From Butyricicoccus pullicaecorum (lineage in GTDB: Bacteria; Bacillota; Clostridia; Oscillospirales; Butyricicoccaceae): 64,000 bases of DNA. Position 1 is the stretch's first letter; each line of letters begins with the position of its first letter. Location: assembly GCA_018365995.1 (NCBI GenBank), contig JAGZIY010000008.1, forward strand, positions 19,636 to 83,635, given 5' to 3'. Shown one piece after another: positions 8,147 through 16,725 of this stretch. A program made the translations under genes and the position numbers. The notes beneath the pieces were generated by a model. That model was not told where the DNA came from, ran no database searches, and worked only from the letters and a program-made list of their open reading frames with translations.

Positions 8147-9541
8147 TCAAAATGCAATTTTCTTCGCCAGATAATGGGTGAGATCGTCAATCTTCACGCG
8201 CTCCTGCTCCATAGTATCACGGTCACGAACGGTGACACAGCCATCCTGTTCGGTCTCAAAATCAACGGTAATGCAGAACGGGGTTCCGATTTCGTCCTCA
8301 CGACGATAACGCTTGCCGATGGAGCCAGCATCATCGAAGTCCACATTGAACTTTTTCGACAACTTCTCCCAAATAGGCATTGCCTGTTCAGTAAGCTTTT
8401 TGGACAGCGGCAGGATTGCAGCCTTGAACGGCGCGAGCGCCGGATGCAGGCGCAGAACGGTGCGCACATCATCTTTACCATTCTTGTCCTGACCGACGAC
8501 GACCTCCTCGTCATAAGCCTCACACAGGAATGCCAGCGCAACGCGGTCGGCACCCAGAGACGGCTCGATGACATAGGGGATATACTTTTCATTGCTTTCC
8601 TGATCGAAATATTCCATGGAAACACCGGAGGTATTCTGGTGCTGTGTCAAGTCAAAGTCGGTACGGTCGGCAATGCCCCACAACTCGCCCCAGCCAAACG
8701 GGAACAGGAACTCGATATCGGTTGTGGCATTGGAATAGTGAGACAGCTCCTCTGGGTCATGGTCACGCAGGCGCAGGTTCTCGTCCTTCATGCCGAGAGA
8801 GAGCAGCCAGTTATGGCAGTAATCCTTCCAGTACTTGAACCATTCCAAATCTGTGTCGGGCTTACAGAAGAATTCCAGTTCCATCTGCTCAAACTCACGG
8901 GTACGGAAGGTAAAGTTGCCCGGGGTGATTTCGTTGCGGAAGGACTTGCCCACCTGTCCGACACCGAAGGGCAGCTTTTTGCGGGTGGTGCGCTGGATAT
9001 TCTGGAAGTTTACAAAAATGCCTTGTGCGGTCTCTGGACGCAGGAAAATCTCATTTTTTGCATTCTCGGTAACGCCCTGAAAGGTCTTGAACATCAGGTT
9101 GAACTGACGGATATCTGTAAAGTTATGACCGCCGCAGTTCGGGCAGGCGATCTGATGCTCGGTGATATAGTCCATCATCTGCTGGTTGGACCAGCCTGCG
9201 GGATTTTCACCGGTGGTATCTTCAATCAGCTGGTCGGCACGATGGCGTGTCTTACAGTCTTTGCAATCCATGAGTGGATCAGAGAATCCACCTACGTGAC
9301 CGGATGCCACCCAAGTGGTCGGATTCATCAGGATTGCGGAATCCAGTCCCACGTTATAGGGAGATTCCTGCACAAACTTCTTGCGCCATGCTGCCTTGAC
9401 ATTGTTCTTAAACTCAACGCCAAGCGGGCCATAATCCCATGTGTTTGCCAGACCGCCATAAATTTCCGAGCCGGCATAAACAAAACCGCGGCCTTTGCAA
9501 AGGGCTACGATTTTTTCCATGGTCTTTTCGCTGTTTTTCAT
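8147..9541 (-). CDS. glyQS: Glycine--tRNA ligase, dimeric (alpha2) type
   Basis: Charges tRNA-Gly with glycine in the cytosol. The 464-aa protein is the single-chain class II enzyme found in eukaryotes, archaea and many Firmicutes, unrelated to the alpha2beta2 form. It shows the class II motifs, including FRPETAQGIFVNF, a motif 2 region around GKSFRNEITP and FRTREFEQMELE, and a C-terminal anticodon-binding domain. A zinc-type CPNCGG and CKDCKTRH insertion is present. The frame runs far upstream, but the ATG at 9541 has AAAGGAG seven bases before it and starts the expected N-terminus (MKNSEKTMEKIV). I see no T-box in the 115 bases upstream. Confidence 0.96.
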   Translation of the reverse strand: MKNSEKTMEKIVALCKGRGFVYAGSEIYGGLANTWDYGPLGVEFKNNVKAAWRKKFVQESPYNVGLDSAILMNPTTWVASGHVGGFSDPLMDCKDCKTRHRADQLIEDTTGENPAGWSNQQMMDYITEHQIACPNCGGHNFTDIRQFNLMFKTFQGVTENAKNEIFLRPETAQGIFVNFQNIQRTTRKKLPFGVGQVGKSFRNEITPGNFTFRTREFEQMELEFFCKPDTDLEWFKYWKDYCHNWLLSLGMKDENLRLRDHDPEELSHYSNATTDIEFLFPFGWGELWGIADRTDFDLTQHQNTSGVSMEYFDQESNEKYIPYVIEPSLGADRVALAFLCEAYDEEVVVGQDKNGKDDVRTVLRLHPALAPFKAAILPLSKKLTEQAMPIWEKLSKKFNVDFDDAGSIGKRYRREDEIGTPFCITVDFETEQDGCVTVRDRDTMEQERVKIDDLTHYLAKKIAF

Positions 9542-9599
9542 TTTATTTTCTCCTTTCGGCGTATATGGCGTATACGCACCCAAAAAATCATATACAGTC

Positions 9600-9627
9600 A
9601 GTTTAACAGCTTTCCGTACAAAGTCAA
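9600..9627 (-). promoter_or_regulatory. Putative promoter of glyQS
   Basis: Minus-strand TTGACT (9622-9627), 16-nt spacer, TAAACT (9600-9605). It sits about 60 bases before the start codon and just after the end of the upstream gene. Confidence 0.45.
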
Positions 9628-9656
9628 GGGCAAAGGCTGTTTTTATCCAAAAGATT

Positions 9657-10502
9657 TCAGAAGCAGTCCCAATTGTATAGAACGCTGCTGAAATCACGCT
9701 TTTCCAAATCCGCACGGGCAATAAAGAAATTGCCTACGCCGCAATCTCCCCACAGCACATAATCCATGCCGTCAACCATTTCGGAATCCATCTGAAACAG
9801 CAGCGTATCATAGCGCTGATATGGTTCCATAAATTCTCTTGGGTCGCTCTGCGTAAAAAATGGATGTCCCAGCATACGGTGTCCGGTTACTTCCAGTGCA
9901 TCATAAAGATACTGCCGTTCTGTTCCATTCAAAATCGTATAAAAGGACACCTCTCCAATTTCTTCCCCAAAGGTTTCCTCCATGATTGTACGGAACAGCG
10001 GGTCAAAGAGATAGCTAGCTGGACTCATATAACACATCTCTCTGCGCACAGAAACCGCTGCCTCCTTGCAAACTGGTGTATATCCCTCCTCCCCTGTTTC
10101 TTGTGGAATCCCCAAGGCGCACACAGCCTGTGCCGTTACAGAGCGGTCGATTTGTTCGTGGTATACCACACGGAACGTATCCTGCTGGTCCGGCGCTTCA
10201 AAATCCAGCCCACAGACATCATCTGGTGCAATGAAAAATTGCAGCATACCCGTTTGCGGCAGGGGTGCGTCTGTCTGTGCCTGCTCCAAATTGATTTGCG
10301 CAAGCAGCAGCAGCTTTTCTCCCCGTGAATCGGTTGGATACGGCTTTTGCAGATCCCAGTAGGGCAAGCCGCCGAACTTGCTGTCGAAAAGTGTTGGCAC
10401 ACGGTCTGACTGTATGGTCAGTGCATACGCCTGCTGTCCTGTTCTTCTCTTGATTTCTTCTACAATTTTCACGATTCGTTCAGTGGGTACCTGTTTGTCC
10501 AT
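9657..10502 (-). CDS. DUF1963 (YwqG-like) protein
   Basis: A soluble protein of 281 aa. The FGGLPYWD segment, the LLLLAQINLEQ and GMLQFFI strands, and the C-terminal MDYVLWGDCGVGNFFI pattern are typical of DUF1963/YwqG proteins, whose biochemical role is unknown. GGAGGAGG eight bases before the ATG at 10502 fixes the start; the frame could run 26 codons further but without a site. It lies upstream of glyQS on the same strand with a promoter-like sequence between, so co-transcription is possible but not required. No signal peptide is seen. Confidence 0.82.
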   Translation of the reverse strand: MDKQVPTERIVKIVEEIKRRTGQQAYALTIQSDRVPTLFDSKFGGLPYWDLQKPYPTDSRGEKLLLLAQINLEQAQTDAPLPQTGMLQFFIAPDDVCGLDFEAPDQQDTFRVVYHEQIDRSVTAQAVCALGIPQETGEEGYTPVCKEAAVSVRREMCYMSPASYLFDPLFRTIMEETFGEEIGEVSFYTILNGTERQYLYDALEVTGHRMLGHPFFTQSDPREFMEPYQRYDTLLFQMDSEMVDGMDYVLWGDCGVGNFFIARADLEKRDFSSVLYNWDCF

Positions 10503-10620
10503 TTGTCTGCCTCCTCCGGCGTTTGATTCTGATACTAGAATACCGGAAAATCCGAAATCTGTCACCTGTTTTGACATCATTTGCTATGAAAAATTTTTAC
10601 TGTTTTTATGATTTTAGGGC

Positions 10621-10649
10621 TTGACGACTGCTTTCTTTCGTGTTAGAAT
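10621..10649 (+). promoter_or_regulatory. tRNA-Pro promoter
   Basis: TTGACG (10621-10626), 17-nt spacer, TAGAAT (10644-10649), 24 bases before the mature tRNA. Confidence 0.8.
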
Positions 10650-10673
10650 AAATAAGCAATTTAGCGAGAGCAT

Positions 10674-10749
10674 CGAGGTGTAGCGCAGCTGGTAGCGCGC
10701 CTGCTTTGGGAGCAGGATGCCGCAGGTTCAAGTCCTGTCACCTCGACCA
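10674..10749 (+). tRNA. tRNA-Pro (anticodon TGG)
   Basis: The acceptor stem CGAGGTG pairs with CACCTCG. The anticodon stem CCTGC/GCAGG encloses TTTGGGA, so the anticodon is TGG. The T arm has GGTTCAAGTCC and CCA is encoded (10747-10749). The C1-G72 pair is typical of proline tRNA. Confidence 0.95.
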
Positions 10750-10757
10750 ACCACCCA

Positions 10758-10787
10758 AACCCCCGTTCCATGTGGACGGGGGTTCTT
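10758..10787 (+). terminator. Terminator after tRNA-Pro
   Basis: AACCCCCGT (10758-10766) pairs with ACGGGGGTT (10776-10784), followed by CTTT. Read-through into the deformylase-like gene is possible. Confidence 0.65.
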
Positions 10788-10832
10788 TCATATCCAAATC
10801 AATTTGTGAGTTCTATTGTTGGAGGAAATACA

Positions 10833-11243
10833 ATGGTAAGAGAAATTTGCAGAGATGTTTCCCTGCTTTCCCAAAAGTCCGAACCCGCCACACCGGAGGA
10901 CCTTTCTCTGGCGGCAGACCTGTTGGAGACGCTGCAAGCCCACAAGGAGGGCTGTGTCGGCATGGCATGCAATATGATCGGCATATGCAAACGTATCATC
11001 GTATTTGAAAATGACGGCAGCTACATGACCATGTTCAATCCGGAAATCGTAAAGCAGTCCGGACTTTACGAAACCGAGGAGGGCTGTCTTTCTCTCACAG
11101 GCACGCGAAAGACAAAGCGTTGGAAATCCATCAAGGTACAATACCAAAATGAAAATTTCCAGACACGCTTCAAAACCTTTACTGGCTGGACTGCTCAAAT
11201 CATTCAGCACGAAATCGACCACTGTGAAGGAATCCTCATCTAA
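10833..11243 (+). CDS. Peptide-deformylase-like protein, short form
   Basis: A 136-aa homologue of peptide deformylase, the metalloenzyme that removes formyl groups from new proteins. The metal-binding motifs are intact: EGCLS (Cys ligand) and QHEIDH (HExxH). Motif 1, normally GxGLAAPQ(V/I)G, reads VGMACNMIG, so the conserved Gln that stabilises the oxyanion is Met. The whole protein is shorter than typical Def (about 150-190 aa). I recall a family of such short homologues in Firmicutes. It may deformylate poorly or act on other substrates. GGAGGAAATACA precedes the ATG at 10833, which I prefer to the longer frame from 10770. A strong terminator follows. Confidence 0.85.
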   Translation: MVREICRDVSLLSQKSEPATPEDLSLAADLLETLQAHKEGCVGMACNMIGICKRIIVFENDGSYMTMFNPEIVKQSGLYETEEGCLSLTGTRKTKRWKSIKVQYQNENFQTRFKTFTGWTAQIIQHEIDHCEGILI

Positions 11244-11248
11244 GACCG

Positions 11249-11286
11249 AAAAAAATCCCATCTGATTTTTCAGATGGGATTTTTTG
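11249..11286. terminator. Bidirectional terminator
   Basis: AAAATCCCATCTGA and TCAGATGGGATTTT form a 14-bp stem between the convergent deformylase-like and amino-acid ABC genes. Confidence 0.92.
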
Positions 11287-11289
11287 TTC

Positions 11290-12012
11290 TTAAAGCACCT
11301 GTGAGAGAAACTCACGCAGTCTGGGGTGCTGTGGATTTGTAAAGAAAGACTCCGGCTCATTCTGCTCTGCCACAACGCCGCCGTCCATAAAGAGTACACG
11401 GGTCGCAACCGAACGCGCAAAGCCCATTTCATGGGTCACCACGACCATGGTCATTCCCTCATCTGCAAGCTCCTTCATGAGGTTCAATACCTCACCCACC
11501 ATTTCTGGGTCGAGCGCAGAGGTCGGCTCATCAAAGAGCATCACATCGGGATTCATGGCAAGAGCGCGTGCAATGGCGATACGCTGCTGCTGTCCGCCGG
11601 AAAGCTGCTTGGGATAGGCATCCGCCTTATCCGGCAAGCCGACACGCCCCAAAAGTTCGAGCGCACGTGCGTCTGCCTGCTCGGCGGTCATAAGCCCCAG
11701 CTTTACCGGCGCCAGCTTGATATTTTCACGCACGGTCAGATGGGGAAACAGATTGAACTGCTGGAACACCATGCCCATTTTCTGGCGCATTTTATTGATA
11801 TCATTCTTCGGGTCTGTGATATCGACCCCTTCAAAGGTAATGGTTCCGCTGCTTGGCTGTTCGAGCAGGTTCAGGCACCGCAGAAAGGTAGACTTACCCG
11901 AGCCAGACGGCCCAATGATAACCACCTTTTCTCCCTTTTCGATATGTTCGTTGATACCCTTGAGCACCAAATGGTTCCCATACGCTTTTTCCAGATTTTT
12001 AACGCTTATCAC
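11290..12012 (-). CDS. Polar amino-acid ABC transporter ATPase (GlnQ/ArtP type)
   Basis: A cytosolic ATPase of 240 aa that powers import through the adjacent permease. Walker A GPSGSGKST, Q-loop VFQQFNLFPHLT, signature LSGGQQQR, Walker B VMLFDEPTSALDP and switch His in VVTHEMGFA are all present. A GTG start at 12012 is chosen because AGGAGG lies ten bases upstream and the protein then begins at the usual ISVKNLEK. It overlaps the permease stop by 14 bases, which suggests translational coupling. It is the third gene of the operon binding protein-permease-ATPase. Confidence 0.93.
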   Translation of the reverse strand: MISVKNLEKAYGNHLVLKGINEHIEKGEKVVIIGPSGSGKSTFLRCLNLLEQPSSGTITFEGVDITDPKNDINKMRQKMGMVFQQFNLFPHLTVRENIKLAPVKLGLMTAEQADARALELLGRVGLPDKADAYPKQLSGGQQQRIAIARALAMNPDVMLFDEPTSALDPEMVGEVLNLMKELADEGMTMVVVTHEMGFARSVATRVLFMDGGVVAEQNEPESFFTNPQHPRLREFLSQVL

Positions 12013-12781
12013 TTTCGCGCAGCCTCCTCTCGAATATCGCAAGCAGCTTGGTCATAATGAGAATGATGACAAGATAGATGATTGCTAGGCTGACATAAGG
12101 CACGATTGCATTGTAGGTCTTGCTCACAATGACCTTTGCCGCCTGCGTCAAATCCTGTACAGAAATGACCATAACGACTGAGGTTTCCTTCACGAGGGTA
12201 ATCATCTCATTACCAAGTGCAGGCAGAATGTTTTTGATTGCCTGCGGCACGATGATATAGCGCATGGTCTGTACATAGTTGAGTCCCAGCGAGCGTCCTG
12301 CCTCCATCTGTCCCTGATCGACCGACATAATACCCGAGCGCACGATTTCGGCAACATACGCGCCGGAGTTGATGCCGAAGGTTAAAATCGCACACCACGT
12401 TGTCTCGATGGAGCCAAGCTTGGGCACCATAATAACAAAGCCCATGAGGAGCAGCTGCACCATGACCGGTGTTCCGCGAATGATGGTCAGATACAACTTA
12501 CAAAGTGCATTGGCAACGCGAAGCAGCACATTTGGCTTTGTCCGCTTGGAATCGTGTGCAGAGCGCACGACCGCGACCAATACGCCAATGATAATACCCA
12601 AAACGAGCGCGCCTACCGCGATGACAAAGGTCGTTTGCAGACCGCTTACAAAAAACTTCCAGCGATCCTCAAAAACAAAGGTCTGGAAAATATCATAAAT
12701 AAATTTCTGAAAACCTGCGGGCAGACCGGCGATCCAGTCAGGCATTGTGCTCAGCCAATCGGCAAATTTCATAACCGGCAT
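11999..12781 (-). CDS. Polar amino-acid ABC transporter permease
   Basis: A membrane subunit of 260 aa. It has about five hydrophobic helices and the EAA-loop region EAGRSLGLNYVQTMRYIIVPQA that contacts the ATPase. Family features such as TIIRGTPVMVQL place it with His/Gln/Arg-type permeases. AAGGAGGT lies ten bases before the ATG at 12781. It is separated from the binding-protein gene by a hairpin that probably reduces read-through. Only one permease gene is present, so the channel would be a homodimer. Confidence 0.93.
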   Translation of the reverse strand: MPVMKFADWLSTMPDWIAGLPAGFQKFIYDIFQTFVFEDRWKFFVSGLQTTFVIAVGALVLGIIIGVLVAVVRSAHDSKRTKPNVLLRVANALCKLYLTIIRGTPVMVQLLLMGFVIMVPKLGSIETTWCAILTFGINSGAYVAEIVRSGIMSVDQGQMEAGRSLGLNYVQTMRYIIVPQAIKNILPALGNEMITLVKETSVVMVISVQDLTQAAKVIVSKTYNAIVPYVSLAIIYLVIILIMTKLLAIFERRLRESDKR

Positions 12782-12826
12782 AACCAGAGATACCTCCTTC
12801 TTCTCTCATACTCCAGTAAAACAAGG

Positions 12827-12854
12827 GCAAGGGGCGGCTCAAGCCGTCCCTTGC
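12827..12854 (-). terminator. Intercistronic hairpin between binding protein and permease
   Basis: Minus strand GCAAGGGACGGCT pairs with AGCCGCCCCTTGC (one internal mismatch) and is followed by CCTTGTTTTAC. A partial terminator or 3' stabiliser here would give excess binding protein over the permease and ATPase. Confidence 0.6.
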
Positions 12855-12868
12855 ATCTAAGCTTTGGA

Positions 12869-13642
12869 TCACTCGTGGATATACTGTGCAATAATTTTAT
12901 CAATGGTACCGTCACTCTTGAGTTCTTCCAGTGCGCCATTGATCTTATCTCTCAGTTCGGTATTATCCTTTGCGATTGCTGCTGCATAATCCTCGACTGC
13001 ATATTCCGTATCCAGAATCTTCAGCCCCTCATTTGCCTCCACATAAGCCTTTGCCGGTGCGTTATCAATAACGACCGCATCGATCTGACCATTTACCAGA
13101 GCCTGTGTTGCAACTACGCCGGACTCAAAACGCTGTACATACTCCTCACCGAGATCACCTGTGCAGTACAGGTCACCAGTGGTACCAGTCTGTACACCAA
13201 CCTTCTTTCCGGTCAAATCCTCTACCTTAGCGATTTCAGAATCCTCTGCAACGATAATCGACTGAATACCGGTTGCATAAGAAGTTGTAAAGTTTACCTG
13301 CTCCTCACGGTCTGGTGTAACAGTCATGCCAGCCATAGAGAAGTCCAGCTGTCCCGCATTGAGCGCCGGAATCAGTGCATCAAATTCCATATTGATGATT
13401 TCAAGTTCCATGCCAAGTTTGTCGGCAATTGCCTTGGCAATATCCGCATCAATGCCAATGACATTGTTATTTTCATCTACCATTTCGTAAGGGGGGAAGG
13501 TCGCATTGGTTCCCATGCGCAGGGTACCGCCCTCCGCCTGTGCATCTGCGCCATTTGTGTTGCTGCCGCCGCAGCCTGCCATCACACCAAAAGCCAGCAT
13601 GGACATTGCGAGAAGCCCCGCCATTTTTTTCTTCATACGCAT
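12869..13642 (-). CDS. Polar amino-acid ABC transporter substrate-binding lipoprotein
   Basis: A 257-aa binding protein anchored by lipid: MRMKKKMAGLLAMSMLAFG then the lipobox VMAGC. The mature part has the SBP family 3 pattern, with FPPYEMVDENNNVIGIDADIAKAIADKLG, the ligand-gripping MAGMTVTPDREEQVNFTTSY and VGVQTGTTGD. Family members bind glutamine, arginine, cystine or similar; specificity is not set here. AGGAGGAAT precedes the start and a good promoter lies just upstream. It is the first and probably most expressed gene of its operon. Confidence 0.93.
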   Translation of the reverse strand: MRMKKKMAGLLAMSMLAFGVMAGCGGSNTNGADAQAEGGTLRMGTNATFPPYEMVDENNNVIGIDADIAKAIADKLGMELEIINMEFDALIPALNAGQLDFSMAGMTVTPDREEQVNFTTSYATGIQSIIVAEDSEIAKVEDLTGKKVGVQTGTTGDLYCTGDLGEEYVQRFESGVVATQALVNGQIDAVVIDNAPAKAYVEANEGLKILDTEYAVEDYAAAIAKDNTELRDKINGALEELKSDGTIDKIIAQYIHE

Positions 13643-13684
13643 TTTCTATTCCTCCAAAAATTCCGTAAAGTTTGATTGAGTATT

Positions 13685-13712
13685 ATTATACACCCTTTTA
13701 CATAAATTGCAA
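13685..13712 (-). promoter_or_regulatory. Promoter of the amino-acid ABC operon
   Basis: Minus strand TTGCAA (13707-13712), 16-nt spacer, TATAAT (13685-13690). The next 180 bases (13713-13895) hold only AT-rich sequence and a short AGCTTTC/GAAAGCT hairpin near 13853-13869. Confidence 0.7.
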
Positions 13713-13898
13713 CTGCTTTTCTCAGAACTTCTCTTGCCAAAGTCACATTTTTTTGTTCGTTTTGCTCCAAAAATCCGTCATATTGTACAATGTTTTTCTT
13801 TTCTCACTTTTGAACAAATATTTTTATGTATATTTATTCAATTCTGTTTTGAGAGCTTTCTCTGAAAGCTGCTGAATTTTTCTATCCGATTCCTCTTT

Positions 13899-13911
13899 TT
13901 TATGCTATAAT
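13899..13911 (+). promoter_or_regulatory. Extended -10 promoter of the MBOAT gene
   Basis: TATGCTATAAT provides a TGn extension before TATAAT (13906-13911). No convincing -35 is seen. Confidence 0.5.
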
Positions 13912-14040
13912 AAACGGAAACGAGGGCATTTCCAGCTTGCTTTGTATCTTTTTCTGGTAGAAAATGATATTTTTTCGAAGTTTATTCGCAGTGCAATGAT
14001 GTCCTCCATTCTATTTATGCTGCATGTATGGGAGGATATC

Positions 14041-15483
14041 ATGCTATTCAACTCTTATTTATTTATGCTGTTTTTCCTGCCGCTCTGTCTTGCCGGCTGG
14101 TTTCTCACCCCCGCTCGAACGGCTCCCCTGTTCCTGCTCGCCATGTCCCTCTGGTTCTATGCCGCCAACGACCCCTATGGACTGCCTGTTCTGATTGCAA
14201 GCGCGCTCATCAACTGGTACATCGGGCGCAGGCTCACCAAAACGCCTTCCAAAAGCTGGCTCGTTCTTGGACTGGTTCTCAACCTCGGTACACTCGGCGT
14301 CCTCAAATATCTAAACTTTGTCCTGCACAATCTCAACCGCTTTATTGGCACCGACTTTGGCGCAGTTTCTTTGCTTCTTCCGCTCGGCATCAGCTTCTTT
14401 ACCTTTCAGCAGGTTGCCTATCTGATTGATGCCTACCACGGCAAGGCAGAGCCTTATGCGCTGCCCGAATACGCACTCTTCGTCTCCTTCTTCCCCTATG
14501 TCATGAGCGGCCCGATTGCATTTCACAGCGAAATCATACCGCAGCTGCGCGACCCGCGAACACACACCCTCAACTGGGAAAATTTTGCCCGCGGACTGAC
14601 CCTCATCAGCTACGGTCTTGCCAAAAAGGTGCTTTTGGCAGATATCCTCGGACAGGCAGTCAACGTAGCATGGAACGATGTGCAGCACCTCAGCACAGCA
14701 ACCGCTTTGGTTGCCATGTTCTCCTATACCTTCCAGCTTTACTTTGACTTTTCTGGTTACTGTGATATCGCTGCTGGTACTGCCAAAATGATTGGCATTG
14801 ATTTGCCGCGCAACTTCAATTCCCCCTACCGTGCCTGCTCCATCACCGAATTCTGGAAGCGCTGGCACATGACCATGACCCGCTTTTTCACCCAATATTT
14901 ATACATCCCGCTCGGCGGCTCCCGCAAGGGTTTTGCACGCACCTGTCTCAACACTATGGTTGTGTTTCTGTTCTCCGGACTGTGGCACGGTGCAAGCTGG
15001 ACTTTCATCGTATGGGGCGGTCTGCATGGGCTTGCGCTCACCCTCGCCAAGATTCGTGACCACTTTACAGACAAGCGCCTGCCCAAACCGCTCGGCTGGA
15101 TTTTGACCTTTCTGTTTGTCAACCTTGCATGGGTATTCTTCCGTGCCCCCAGTCTGACCAGCGCACACATTTTCTTCCAGAAGCTGTTTTCCAATACGTG
15201 GTGGGGGCTGCCATACAGCATGTATTCCTGCTTCATGGTGACAGAGGCAAAGGCTGTTAACCAACTCATGCACCTGCAAAGTGAGACGCTCGGACTTGTT
15301 GCGACTATTTTCTTTCTGGTACTCGCGCTCGTTCTGTCGCTCCTGCCGCACAATGCGATTACACGCACGCTGGGAGAGCGTTTCCGTCCGTCTGCATTGC
15401 AGCTGAGTATTTCCACCGTGCTGTTGGTTTGGAGTATCCTTTCCTTCACCGGCATCAGCACTTTCCTGTACTTCAACTTCTAA
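14041..15483 (+). CDS. MBOAT-family membrane O-acyltransferase (AlgI/DltB-like)
   Basis: A 480-aa polytopic membrane protein of the AlgI/DltB group, which passes acetyl or D-alanyl groups across the membrane to a surface polymer. Hydrophobic helices run throughout. The conserved catalytic His sits in SGLWHGASWTFIVWGG, and the family signatures LPLGISFFTFQQVAYLID and FWKRWHMTMTRFF are clear. TGGGAGG lies before the ATG at 14041; upstream in-frame Met codons have no site. The next gene, 15 bases downstream, encodes an SGNH/AlgX-like partner, so the pair resembles alginate-type or exopolysaccharide O-acetylation units rather than the dlt operon, which would carry dltA and dltC. Confidence 0.9.
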   Translation: MLFNSYLFMLFFLPLCLAGWFLTPARTAPLFLLAMSLWFYAANDPYGLPVLIASALINWYIGRRLTKTPSKSWLVLGLVLNLGTLGVLKYLNFVLHNLNRFIGTDFGAVSLLLPLGISFFTFQQVAYLIDAYHGKAEPYALPEYALFVSFFPYVMSGPIAFHSEIIPQLRDPRTHTLNWENFARGLTLISYGLAKKVLLADILGQAVNVAWNDVQHLSTATALVAMFSYTFQLYFDFSGYCDIAAGTAKMIGIDLPRNFNSPYRACSITEFWKRWHMTMTRFFTQYLYIPLGGSRKGFARTCLNTMVVFLFSGLWHGASWTFIVWGGLHGLALTLAKIRDHFTDKRLPKPLGWILTFLFVNLAWVFFRAPSLTSAHIFFQKLFSNTWWGLPYSMYSCFMVTEAKAVNQLMHLQSETLGLVATIFFLVLALVLSLLPHNAITRTLGERFRPSALQLSISTVLLVWSILSFTGISTFLYFNF

Positions 15484-15497
15484 AAGGAGGATTCTCT

Positions 15498-16556
15498 GTG
15501 TACAAACAATATGCACTGCGGCTCATCAGCGCATCTGTCGGGCTGCTGCTTGTATGTGCGGCGACTGTTTTTCTGCTCGATCCGGCCTTTCAATACCATC
15601 TGCCGTTTGCTGGTATTGAGGCAACCTATACCAACGAGCGATATCAGAACGCAGGACTCATCAAAAATGAGGACTATGATTCAATCTGTATCGGTTCCTC
15701 TGTCACGTCCAATTTCCGTGCCAGCTGGTTTGACGAACGCTTTGGCGGCAAAACTCTAAAGGTCAGCTATCCCGGCGGCACCTTTTCCGACTTCGACCTT
15801 GCACTCGAAACCGCCTATGCCACGCATGATATCAAGCAGGTTTATTGGAGCCTTGACCCCAAGCTGCTGTCTGCCGATCCCAAGGACTCCCATGAAATAC
15901 CAACCTATCTCTATGACTTCAATCCACTCAATGATTTGCAATATCTGCTCAACAAGGATATCCTGCTCGAATCCTGCGCTGCCTCTGCCCTTGCCAGCCT
16001 GACGCATACCCATACCGAACTGGACGAAGCTTTCATATGGGAAACCCCGGACACACGCTATGGTCTTGATGTGGCAATTGCCTCTTACCGGCGTCCCGAG
16101 GACATTGGCTTTCAATATGACCGTCATGTATTCAACGAGGCATTGCGCGCCAATCTGGAAATCATCGACAAATGGGTAGACGGGCACCCAGAGACAACCT
16201 TCTATCTGTATTTCCCACCTTACTCCACCCTGTATTTTGACAGCATCAAGCGGCAGGGACAGATCGATGCCATGATGTTCCTGCTCTATGATACCGCAAA
16301 CCGCTACAAGGATAAAGAAAATGTACGTTTTTACAGCTTTATCGATCAAAATGCAATCACCACAAACTACGATAACTACACGGATATGGTGCATTACCGC
16401 AGCGAAGTCAATCGGTATATCGTAGATTATATGGCAGACAATCCTCCCATGGACGATGCCGCTGTTTCTGCACTTGCCAGCCATCTGCGTTCTCTCATGG
16501 AAAACTATGATTTTGATAGTCTCTATCCGCCCTCTGTGCAGGACAAATATAAATAG
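15498..16556 (+). CDS. SGNH-hydrolase-like membrane-anchored protein, MBOAT partner
   Basis: A 352-aa protein with one N-terminal signal-anchor (residues about 8-28) and an outside domain. The motif DYDSICIGSSVTSNF resembles the SGNH block I nucleophile (GSS), and DMVHYRSEVNRYIVDYM resembles the block V Asp/His pair. In AlgJ/AlgX and DltD systems such proteins transfer acyl groups from the MBOAT partner to the polymer. The start is a GTG at 15498 preceded by AAAGGAGG; the longer frame overlaps the MBOAT gene and lacks a site. The exact substrate is unknown. Confidence 0.8.
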   Translation: MYKQYALRLISASVGLLLVCAATVFLLDPAFQYHLPFAGIEATYTNERYQNAGLIKNEDYDSICIGSSVTSNFRASWFDERFGGKTLKVSYPGGTFSDFDLALETAYATHDIKQVYWSLDPKLLSADPKDSHEIPTYLYDFNPLNDLQYLLNKDILLESCAASALASLTHTHTELDEAFIWETPDTRYGLDVAIASYRRPEDIGFQYDRHVFNEALRANLEIIDKWVDGHPETTFYLYFPPYSTLYFDSIKRQGQIDAMMFLLYDTANRYKDKENVRFYSFIDQNAITTNYDNYTDMVHYRSEVNRYIVDYMADNPPMDDAAVSALASHLRSLMENYDFDSLYPPSVQDKYK

Positions 16557-16622
16557 CAAGCCATGATACAAAACAAATCGCTCCCCGCACCACCGGCAAG
16601 ACGGTGCAATTCGGCGCAAAGC

Positions 16623-16658
16623 AAAAAATTCCGAGGCATAGATACCTCGGAATTTTTT
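16623..16658. terminator. Terminator after the acetylation pair
   Basis: AAATTCCGAGG pairs with CCTCGGAATTT around an 8-base loop, with an A-run before and a T-run after. It lies between convergent genes. The short gap to 16725 holds nothing else recognisable. Confidence 0.92.
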
Positions 16659-16725
16659 TATGCGCAGACCTTGTGTGTACCAACCAAAGATACAGTCTCA
16701 TGCTGCTTTAAAAAACCTGTATTTT

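Noticed and set aside
8123..9691. A 522-aa plus-strand frame opposite glyQS
   Set aside because: It is a codon-bias shadow of the clear glycyl-tRNA synthetase gene.
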